This document shows, one piece after another, positions 1 through 5,535 of a stretch of DNA of 6,529 nt. Within the stretch, counting starts at the first letter, position 1. Each line of letters begins with the position of its first letter. This DNA comes from Gammaproteobacteria bacterium (GTDB taxonomy: Bacteria; Pseudomonadota; Gammaproteobacteria; Steroidobacterales; Rariloculaceae). The notes under the pieces are model-generated. The model searched no databases and was not told where the DNA came from. It was given only the letters and a program-made list of their open reading frames with translations. The DNA lies in assembly GCA_017577365.1 (NCBI GenBank), contig PKRJ01000095.1:1-6529 (forward strand), given 5' to 3'. The translations under genes and the position numbers were made by a program.

Positions 1-1455
1 ATAGTTCGGCGCTTCCTTCGTGATCGTGACGTCGTGGACGTGGCTCTCGCGCCGTCCGGCGCCGGTGATCCGGACGAAGCGCGGCTTCGTGCGCAGCTCG
101 GCGATGCTGCGGCAGCCGGTATAGCCCATCGCCGCGCGAAGCCCGCCGATCAGCTGGTGCACGATCGCGACGAGGCTGCCTTTGTACGGCACGCGCCCCT
201 CGATGCCTTCGGGGACGAGTTTCTGCAGCTCCTCGCTCGCGTCCTGGAAATAGCGATCGGAAGAGCCGTACCGCTGCGTCATCGCGCCGAGCGAGCCCAT
301 GCCACGGTACGACTTGTACGAGCGCCCTTGATAGAGCTCCACGTCGCCGGGCGATTCCTCCGTGCCGGCGAAGAGACTCCCGATCATCGTCGTGTACGCG
401 CCCGCGGCGATCGCCTTCGCGATATCGCCGGAGTAACGAATGCCGCCGTCCGAGATGAGCGGCACGCCCGTGCCTTCGAGCGCGGCCGCGACCTCCGCGA
501 CCGCGGTGATCTGCGGCACGCCGACGCCCGCGACGATCCGCGTCGTGCAGATCGAGCCCGGGCCGATGCCGACCTTCACCGCGTCGGCACCCGCCTCGAC
601 GAGCGCCCTCGCCGCCTCGCCGGTCACGATGTTGCCGGCGATGACCTGCAGATCCGGATACTTCCGCTTGATCTGCCGCACCCGCTCGAGCACACCGCGG
701 GAATGTCCGTGCGCCGTGTCGACGACGATCACGTCGACGCCCGCCTCGACGAGCGCCGCGACGCGATCGTCCGTATCCCCGCCGGTGCCGACCGCGGCCC
801 CGACGCGCAGCGCGCCGTTCTCGTCCTTGCACGCGGTGGGGTACTCGACCGCCTTCTGAAAATCCTTCGCGGTGATCATTCCACGCAGATGGAAGCGGTC
901 GTCGACGACGAGCACCTTCTCGATGCGATAACGGTGCAGCAGCGCGAGCACCTCCTCCTTGCGCGCGCCCTCGCGAACGGTGACGAGCTTCTCCTTCGGC
1001 GTCATCACGGTCGAGACCGGCGCGTCGAGCTGCGTCTCGAATCTGAGGTCGCGATGCGTGACGATGCCGACGAGATCCTCGCCTTCGACGACTGGCACGC
1101 CCGAGATGTTCTTCGCGCGCGTGAGCTCGATGACCTCGCGAATCGTCGCGTTCGGGCTCACCGTGATCGGATCCTTGATGATCCCGCTCTCGAATTTCTT
1201 CACGTGGCGGACCTGGCTCGCCTGGTCCTCCACGGACATGTTCTTGTGGATGATGCCGATGCCGCCTTCCTGGGCGAGCGTGATCGCGAGCCGCGCCTCG
1301 GTGACCGTATCCATCGCCGCCGAGACGATCGGAATGTTCAGCGTCAGCGAACGCGTGAGATTCGTTCTGAGATCGACTTCGCGCGGCAGGACCTCGGAGT
1401 ACGCGGGCTCGAGGAGGACGTCGTCGAAGGTGAGCGCCTCGTGGATGATCCGCAT
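1..1455 (-). CDS. guaB: Inosine-5'-monophosphate dehydrogenase (3' end cut by window edge)
   Basis: GuaB oxidises IMP to XMP with NAD+, the committed step of guanine nucleotide synthesis in the cytoplasm. I translated 485 residues from the ATG at 1455 down to base 1 with no internal stop. The visible part ends HDVTITKEAPNY; E. coli GuaB is 488 residues, so only a few codons are missing. The TIM-barrel domain is interrupted by a tandem CBS pair at about residues 92-205. Visible functional elements are the NAD-site segment DTAHGHS (246-252), the catalytic loop GPGSICTTR (298-306) with Cys303, the IMP-phosphate segment DGGIR (336-340), and the mobile-flap SSDRYF with the Arg401-Tyr402 pair that activates water. 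All expected catalytic residues are present. The start fits because a GGAG Shine-Dalgarno core (1464-1461) lies 5 nt upstream and the protein begins MRIIHEALTFDDV, typical of the family. guaA often follows guaB and would lie to the left, outside the window. The gene diverges from xseA. Confidence 0.98.
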   Translation of the reverse strand, partial: MRIIHEALTFDDVLLEPAYSEVLPREVDLRTNLTRSLTLNIPIVSAAMDTVTEARLAITLAQEGGIGIIHKNMSVEDQASQVRHVKKFESGIIKDPITVSPNATIREVIELTRAKNISGVPVVEGEDLVGIVTHRDLRFETQLDAPVSTVMTPKEKLVTVREGARKEEVLALLHRYRIEKVLVVDDRFHLRGMITAKDFQKAVEYPTACKDENGALRVGAAVGTGGDTDDRVAALVEAGVDVIVVDTAHGHSRGVLERVRQIKRKYPDLQVIAGNIVTGEAARALVEAGADAVKVGIGPGSICTTRIVAGVGVPQITAVAEVAAALEGTGVPLISDGGIRYSGDIAKAIAAGAYTTMIGSLFAGTEESPGDVELYQGRSYKSYRGMGSLGAMTQRYGSSDRYFQDASEELQKLVPEGIEGRVPYKGSLVAIVHQLIGGLRAAMGYTGCRSIAELRTKPRFVRITGAGRRESHVHDVTITKEAPNY

Positions 1456-1479
1456 GGGAGCTCCAGCCGAATGGTGGAT

Positions 1480-1527
1480 GAGCCGGGCAGTTTAATGCCC
1501 GAAGGCGTGACCGTAAATGCCCGGCTC
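1480..1527. repeat. 10-bp perfect inverted repeat with an extra internal half-site in the guaB/xseA control region
   Basis: GAGCCGGGCA (1480-1489) and TGCCCGGCTC (1518-1527) are perfect reverse complements separated by 28 bp. A third copy of the core, TGCCCG (1496-1501), also forms a tight dyad with the left arm: CGGGCA, six bases, TGCCCG (1484-1501). The two rightward-facing copies share AATGCCCG and are 22 bp apart, about two helical turns. As DNA this looks like an operator with three half-sites around the guaB promoter. As RNA, which would need a start upstream of 1527, the left arm could pair with only one partner at a time. It does not resemble the E. coli PurR operator as I know it. 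No regulator is visible in the window. Confidence 0.5.
1489..1517 (-). promoter_or_regulatory. Candidate sigma70-type promoter of guaB
   Basis: Read on the minus strand, TTTACG (1517-1512, 4/6 match to TTGACA) and TAAACT (1494-1489, 4/6 match to TATAAT) are separated by exactly 17 bp. Transcription would start near 1482, giving a leader of about 27 nt that carries the guaB GGAG ribosome-binding site. The -10 lies inside a short dyad and the -35 abuts a second copy of the same half-site, so a protein bound there would interfere with polymerase. The boxes and spacing are seen directly; activity is inferred. Confidence 0.45.
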
Positions 1528-1533
1528 CGCCGC

Positions 1534-1541
1534 AGTATACT
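1534..1541. promoter_or_regulatory. Palindromic AGTATACT with a -10-like box 6 bp from the xseA start
   Basis: TATACT at 1536-1541 matches the sigma70 -10 consensus at 5 of 6 positions on the plus strand. Because AGTATACT is a perfect palindrome, the same hexamer also reads on the minus strand toward guaB. No good -35 hexamer sits 16-18 bp upstream in either direction: GTAAAT is the plus-strand option at 17 bp, and CTCACC the minus-strand option. On the plus strand, normal -10 to +1 spacing puts the transcript start at or beside the A of the xseA ATG (1548). Confidence 0.4.
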
Positions 1542-1547
1542 CTCCGC

Positions 1548-2930
1548 ATGCAGAGCGGTGAGAACCTCGAGCTCGCTTTCGGCGAAACGCGCGAGATCCT
1601 GACGGTCTCGGCGCTGAACCGCGAGGCCCGCTTGCTCATTGAACGTAACTTCGGCGTCGTCTGGGTCGAGGGCGAGATCTCGAATCTGTCGCGCCCCTCC
1701 TCCGGCCATCTCTACTGGTCGCTGAAGGACGCGAACGCGCAAGTACGCTGCGCGATGTTTCGCCAGCAGGCGCGGCTCGTCGGCTTCCCGCTCGAGAACG
1801 GCCGGCAAATCCTCGTGCGGGCACGGGTCAGCTTCTACGAGGCGCGCGGCGAGTTCCAGCTCATCGTCGAGAGCGTCGAGGAGGCCGGCGAAGGCCTGCT
1901 GCGCCGGCGCTTCGAGGAGCTGAAGCGGCGGCTCAAGGCCGAGGGGCTGTTCGACCCCGAGCGCAAGAAACCGATCCCGCGCGTGCCCCGGCGCATCGGC
2001 GTGATCACGTCCCCAACGGGCGCCGCAATCCGAGACGTGCTGACGGCGCTCAGGCGCCGCTTCCCCACGATCCCGGTGCTGATCTACCCGACGAGCGTCC
2101 AGGGCCACGGCGCCGCGCAGGAGATCGCGCGCACGCTCGAGCTCGCGGACAAGCGGCGCGAGTGCGACGTGCTGATCCTGACGCGCGGCGGCGGCTCCCT
2201 CGAGGATCTGTGGGCGTTCAACGAGGAGATCGTCGCCCGCGCCGTCGCGAACGTCGGCATCCCGATCATCGTCGGCGTCGGCCACGAGACGGATTTCACG
2301 ATCGCGGATTTCGCCGCGGACCTGCGCGCCCCGACGCCGTCGCAGGCCGCCGAGCTCGCCGTGCCCGACTGCCGGGAATGGAGGGTCCGCCTGCAGCGCG
2401 CCGCGGCGCACTTGGAGCGCGTCGTGAGACGACGCGTGCGCACCGACAGGCAGCGTCTCTCCGTTCTCGAGCATCGGCTCGGCCGCTGTCACCCGGGCTT
2501 CATGCTCCGCCAGAAGGTGCAGCGCGCGGACGAGCTCGAGGTGCGGCTCCGCCGCGCGATCGAACGCGCGATCGACGAGCGGCGCGCAAGGCTCGCGCGC
2601 CTCGCCGCGGCCGTCTCCGCGCGCAACCCGAAGCACCGCGTCGCCGCGGCCGCGCAGCACTGCCGCTTCGCGAGGGAACGACTCGAGCGCGCGATGCGCG
2701 GCCGCGTCGAACGGCTCCGCCACCGCCTCGCGATGACCGAGCGCACGCTGCGCTCGCTGAGCCCGCTCGCGACCCTCGATCGCGGCTATGCGATCGTCTC
2801 GCGGGCGGACGACGGCCACGTCCTCACGAATAGCGCCGAGATCGCGCGCGGCGGCGGCATCGTCGTGCGTCTCGCGCACGGCCGCCTCGCCGCGACGGTC
2901 GAGTCGACCGAGCCGCCGGACGAGACCTGA
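1548..2930 (+). CDS. xseA: Exodeoxyribonuclease VII large subunit
   Basis: XseA is the catalytic large subunit of exonuclease VII, a metal-independent cytoplasmic nuclease that degrades single-stranded DNA from either end together with several copies of the small XseB subunit. The product is 460 residues, against 456 in E. coli. Domains in order are an OB-fold nucleic-acid-binding domain (about 18-115, starting LTVSALNR), the catalytic core (about 145-270) and a long Arg/Ala/Glu-rich helical region (about 275-400) expected to form the coiled coil that carries XseB. The C-terminus has the family segment LSPLATLDRGYAIV (404-417). Core motifs are GVITSPTGAAIRD (151-163), RGGGSLEDLWAFN (213-225) and GHETDFTIADF (245-255) with His246 and Asp249, followed by DLRAPTPSQAAE. 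The first in-frame ATG is 1548, about 17 residues before the conserved domain. No Shine-Dalgarno sequence precedes it. The gene diverges from guaB and ends 25 bp from the convergent acyltransferase gene. xseB is not in the window. Confidence 0.98.
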   Translation: MQSGENLELAFGETREILTVSALNREARLLIERNFGVVWVEGEISNLSRPSSGHLYWSLKDANAQVRCAMFRQQARLVGFPLENGRQILVRARVSFYEARGEFQLIVESVEEAGEGLLRRRFEELKRRLKAEGLFDPERKKPIPRVPRRIGVITSPTGAAIRDVLTALRRRFPTIPVLIYPTSVQGHGAAQEIARTLELADKRRECDVLILTRGGGSLEDLWAFNEEIVARAVANVGIPIIVGVGHETDFTIADFAADLRAPTPSQAAELAVPDCREWRVRLQRAAAHLERVVRRRVRTDRQRLSVLEHRLGRCHPGFMLRQKVQRADELEVRLRRAIERAIDERRARLARLAAAVSARNPKHRVAAAAQHCRFARERLERAMRGRVERLRHRLAMTERTLRSLSPLATLDRGYAIVSRADDGHVLTNSAEIARGGGIVVRLAHGRLAATVESTEPPDET

Positions 2931-2936
2931 CGAGCG

Positions 2937-2952
2937 CGCCGAGCCTTCGGCG
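2937..2952. terminator. Stem-loop between the convergent xseA and acyltransferase genes
   Basis: CGCCGA (2937-2942) and TCGGCG (2947-2952) form a perfect 6-bp stem with a GCCT tetraloop, filling most of the 25-bp gap between two convergent stop codons. The position suits a shared bidirectional terminator. No T-tract follows on either strand, so it is not a canonical intrinsic terminator and might only protect 3' ends or pause polymerase. In DNA this GC-rich, a 6-bp stem could also arise by chance. Confidence 0.35.
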
Positions 2953-2955
2953 ACC

Positions 2956-4053
2956 TCAGGCGAAGAACCTCGCGATCAGCGGACGGTAATTGTCCATGTC
3001 GACGAGGAACGAATCGTGCCCCTGCAGCGAGCTCAGCTCGACGAACTCGACCTGACGCCCCCGCCCCGAGAGTCCCTCGGCGAGCTCGCGCTGCTGATCG
3101 ATCGGGAACAGGAAGTCGGTCTTCACCCCGATGATCATCGAGCGCCGCGCCTGAATGCGCTTCAAGCCCTCCATCACGGTGCCGCCGTGATCGGCGACGT
3201 CGAAGAGATCGCTCGCGCGAGAAAGGTACAGGTAGCAGTTCGGGTCGAACTGCCCGGTGAACTTGTTCGCGTGGTGCTCGAGGTACGACTCGATCTCGAA
3301 CACGGGGCCGAACGAATCGCCATTCATCGGCCCGACCGCGGTCGCGATGCGCTCGCGGCCGAAGCGGATGCGCCACTCCTCGGCCGAGCGGTACGTGATC
3401 ATGCCGAGCTTGCGCGCGAGCCGCATGCCGGTCAGCGGCAACGCGTCCGGCGTGTAGTTGCCGCCCTTGAAGTTCGGATCGCGCATGATCATCTCGCGCT
3501 GCAGCGAGCGCAGCGCGATCGAGAACGGCAGCGAGCGCGAGCCGGTCGACATCAGCAACAGGCCCTCGGACATGCCGGGAAACTGCAGCTCGAACGCGAG
3601 CGCCGACATGCCGCCCATCGACGGCCCGACGACCGCCTTGAGCCGCTCGATGCCCAAGTGCCTCACGAGCTCGTACCCGCCGCGCGCGACGTCCTCGAGC
3701 GAGAGCACGGGGAAGTTCAACCGATAGAGCTCGCCGGTGCGCGGATCGATCGAGGCCGGCCCCGTCGAGCCGAAGCAGCTCCCGAGCGAGTTCACGCAGA
3801 TCACGAAGTAGCGGTGGGTATCGATCGGCCGGCCGGGGCCGATGATCTCTTCCCACCAGCCGGGCGACGGATCGAGCGCGCTCGACGCGGCATGCGCCGA
3901 CGGCGACATGCCGGTGAAGATCAGCACCGCGTTGGTGCGCGCGTCGTTGAGCTCGCCCCAGGTCTCGTACGCGATCGTCGGCCGCAGCAGGGTGCCGCCC
4001 CGGTACATCGGGAACTCGCCTTCGTATACGAAGTAGCGCCGTGCCTTGGCCAA
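2956..4053 (-). CDS. MetX-family alpha/beta-hydrolase O-acyltransferase, probably L-serine O-succinyltransferase (cysteine synthesis)
   Basis: This 365-residue alpha/beta-hydrolase-fold acyltransferase belongs to the MetX family, which moves an acyl group from CoA to an amino-acid hydroxyl through an acyl-serine intermediate. The catalytic triad is visible: Ser145 in GPSMGG (143-148), Asp313 in KTDFLFP (311-317) and His346 in QGHDSFL (344-350). Most annotation would say homoserine O-acetyltransferase. However, TGMSPSAHAAS (47-57), CVNSLGSCFGSTGPAS (86-101), LPFSIALRSLQRE (175-187), ARKLGMITYRSAEEW (213-227) and DPNCYLYLSR (270-279) read like the Xanthomonas MetX-like proteins that, as I recall, are assigned as L-serine O-succinyltransferases. 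Those feed O-succinylserine to a cysteine-synthase-type enzyme. Substrate is inferred from remembered sequences, not an alignment. The start is TTG at 4053 with GGGAG (4064-4060) 6 nt upstream; no in-frame ATG or GTG lies between it and der. The alternative ATG at codon 16 would trim the first beta-strand region. The gene lies 80 bp downstream of der on the same strand. Confidence 0.93.
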   Translation of the reverse strand: MAKARRYFVYEGEFPMYRGGTLLRPTIAYETWGELNDARTNAVLIFTGMSPSAHAASSALDPSPGWWEEIIGPGRPIDTHRYFVICVNSLGSCFGSTGPASIDPRTGELYRLNFPVLSLEDVARGGYELVRHLGIERLKAVVGPSMGGMSALAFELQFPGMSEGLLLMSTGSRSLPFSIALRSLQREMIMRDPNFKGGNYTPDALPLTGMRLARKLGMITYRSAEEWRIRFGRERIATAVGPMNGDSFGPVFEIESYLEHHANKFTGQFDPNCYLYLSRASDLFDVADHGGTVMEGLKRIQARRSMIIGVKTDFLFPIDQQRELAEGLSGRGRQVEFVELSSLQGHDSFLVDMDNYRPLIARFFA

Positions 4054-4059
4054 GTGTCG

Positions 4060-4064
4060 CTCCC
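4060..4064 (-). promoter_or_regulatory. Ribosome-binding site supporting the TTG start of the acyltransferase
   Basis: Read on the minus strand, GGGAG sits 6 nt before the TTG at 4053, an optimal distance. The codons further upstream in this frame contain no ATG or GTG before the der gene. This site is the main reason to prefer TTG over the in-frame ATG at 4008-4006. Confidence 0.6.
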
Positions 4065-4079
4065 AGTCGCGAAGCCGTG

Positions 4080-4098
4080 GGGTCGGAGTGTAAGACCC
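4080..4098. repeat. Short dyad in the der/acyltransferase gap
   Basis: GGGTC (4080-4084) and GACCC (4094-4098) flank a 9-bp spacer, inside the 80-bp gap between der and the acyltransferase gene. On the minus strand the spacer holds TACACT, which has 4 of 6 matches to a -10 box, but no -35 lies at a normal distance. The dyad could be a weak operator or a transcript hairpin. Five-base arms are short for DNA this GC-rich. The remainder of the gap includes an AT-richer patch just after the der stop (about 4112-4136). Confidence 0.25.
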
Positions 4099-4133
4099 GC
4101 CGCAGAAAGGGATCGTAATTTCTCGTTCTAAGA

Positions 4134-5522
4134 TTAGTGCTTACGCGAATGCCGAATCACGCGCCGGCGCCGCGCCCGCTGTCGGGGCGTGAGCACGTTG
4201 CGGCGGCCGGCGAACGGATTCTCGCCGCTCTTGAGCTCGATCCGGATCGGCGTGCCCTCGAGCCGCAGCGCCTTACGGAAGCCGTTCTCGAGGTAGCGTC
4301 GATAGTGCTCCGGGGTCCGCTCGGCCTGCGTGCCGTGGATCACGATCACCGGCGGTCGCCGTCCGCCCTGGTGCGCGTAGCGGAGCTTGATCTGGCGCCC
4401 GCGCGACACAGGCGGCGAATGCGCCTGGACGAGCTCCTCGAGGATGCGCGTCAGCCGCGGCGTCGGCAGATCGGCGCCGGCCGCGTCGTACGCCGCGAGC
4501 GCCGAGCGGACGAGGTCTGCGATGCCGCTGCCGTGCAGCGCGGACACGTAGTGGCGGCGCGCGAACGAGACGAAGTCGAGCTCGCGCTCGACTTCCTCCT
4601 CGACGCGCCGGCGGTGCGACGGGTCGAGCCCGTCCCATTTGTTGATGCCGATGACGAGCGCGCGGCCGCGCTGCACCGCGACGCCGATCAGGTGCAGGTC
4701 CTGCTCCGTCACGCCCTCCGTGGCGTCGAGCAGCGCGATGACGGCGCCGGCCTCCTCGATCGTCTTCAGGCTTTGGACGACGCTGAACTTCTCGACCGTG
4801 TCGTGAATGCGCGCGCGGCGACGGATTCCGGCCGTGTCGATCAGCGCGAAACGCCGTCCGTCGCGCTCGCACGGCACGAGGATGCTGTCTCGCGTCGTGC
4901 CGGGCTCGTCCGACGTCACGAGCCGCTCCTCGCCGATCAGCCGATTGATCAGCGTCGACTTGCCGACGTTCGGCCGGCCGATCACCGCGAGCTTCGGAAG
5001 CGCTTCGTCGGTTTCGACCTCGGCGGATTCCTCCGGCGCGAACGGCGCGAGCACGGCCTCCATCAGCGCGTGCACGCCATGCCCGTGCGCCGCGGAGATC
5101 GCGAACGGCTCGCCGAACCCGAGGCCGAAGAAGTCCGCTCGCGCGAGCCCGCCTTCGATGCCCTCGGCCTTGTTCACGGCCACGGTCACGGGCTTTCCGG
5201 AGCGGCGCAGCCGCTCGGCGATGCGCTCGTCTTCCGCGGTGAGGCCGTCCCGATAATCGACGACGAGCACGATCGCGTCGGCCTGCTCGATCGCGGCGTC
5301 GACCTGCTTCTCGACGAGCGGCGCGAGCGTGCCTTCGGCGCCGAGACCGCCGGTATCGATGACGAGGTAGGGACGCCCGTCGAGCTGCGCGTAACCGTAG
5401 CGGCGGTCGCGCGTCACGCCGGGATAGTCGGCGACGAGCGCGTCGCGCGAGCCGGTGAGGCGATTGAACAGGGTCGATTTGCCGACGTTCGGTCGGCCGA
5501 TCAACGCGACGGCGGGGAGCAT
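4134..5522 (-). CDS. der: Ribosome-assembly GTPase Der (EngA)
   Basis: Der is an essential double-GTPase that binds late 50S ribosomal precursors in the cytoplasm. The 462-residue product has two complete G domains in tandem. The first has GRPNVGKS (9-16), PGVTRD (34-39), DTGG (56-59), NKAE (117-120) and SA (143-144). The second has GRPNVGKS (182-189), PGTTRD (207-212), DTAG (229-232), NKWD (294-297) and SAL (327-329). An acidic linker (about 163-175, rich in Glu) joins them and is shorter than in E. coli Der (490 residues), which probably explains most of the length difference. A KH-like domain follows (about 352-440), then a very basic tail (447-462) likely to contact rRNA. The ATG at 5522 is preceded by GAGGG (5534-5530) at 7 nt, overlapping the bamB stop codon. 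The gene lies 10 bp after bamB on the same strand, a pairing also found in E. coli. Confidence 0.98.
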   Translation of the reverse strand: MLPAVALIGRPNVGKSTLFNRLTGSRDALVADYPGVTRDRRYGYAQLDGRPYLVIDTGGLGAEGTLAPLVEKQVDAAIEQADAIVLVVDYRDGLTAEDERIAERLRRSGKPVTVAVNKAEGIEGGLARADFFGLGFGEPFAISAAHGHGVHALMEAVLAPFAPEESAEVETDEALPKLAVIGRPNVGKSTLINRLIGEERLVTSDEPGTTRDSILVPCERDGRRFALIDTAGIRRRARIHDTVEKFSVVQSLKTIEEAGAVIALLDATEGVTEQDLHLIGVAVQRGRALVIGINKWDGLDPSHRRRVEEEVERELDFVSFARRHYVSALHGSGIADLVRSALAAYDAAGADLPTPRLTRILEELVQAHSPPVSRGRQIKLRYAHQGGRRPPVIVIHGTQAERTPEHYRRYLENGFRKALRLEGTPIRIELKSGENPFAGRRNVLTPRQRARRRRVIRHSRKH

Positions 5523-5529
5523 GCGCGCG

Positions 5530-5535
5530 CCCTCA
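5530..5535 (-). promoter_or_regulatory. der ribosome-binding site overlapping the bamB stop codon
   Basis: On the minus strand the bamB TGA (5535-5533) runs straight into GAGGG (5534-5530), which lies 7 nt before the der ATG at 5522. Ribosomes ending bamB therefore stop on the der initiation site, an arrangement that favours translational coupling. Confidence 0.6.

Noticed and set aside
1457..1464. Palindrome GGAGCTCC at the guaB ribosome-binding site
   Set aside because: The halves are adjacent with no loop, so it cannot fold as a hairpin, and an 8-bp palindrome is common in GC-rich DNA. The GGAG is explained as the Shine-Dalgarno sequence.
34..1602. 522-codon open frame on the plus strand opposite guaB
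   Set aside because: It is the antisense shadow of guaB. Its product is an Arg/Asp/Ala-rich low-information protein with no recognisable domain, as expected where GC-rich codons remove stops from the opposite strand, while the minus strand encodes a complete IMP dehydrogenase.
1344..2879. 511-codon open frame on the minus strand opposite xseA
   Set aside because: It has biased composition, no domain, and overlaps both xseA and the start of guaB. The plus-strand frame is a full-length XseA.
4087..4118. Possible sigma70 promoter for the acyltransferase (TTACGA and TACACT, minus strand)
   Set aside because: The hexamers are 20 bp apart, too far for sigma70, and both match poorly. Transcription from the bamB-der side remains equally likely.
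2786..4131. Long open frames over the acyltransferase gene, on the plus strand (2788-4131) and in another minus-strand frame (2786-3856)
   Set aside because: Both are compositional shadows of the minus-strand acyltransferase, which alone carries intact family motifs.
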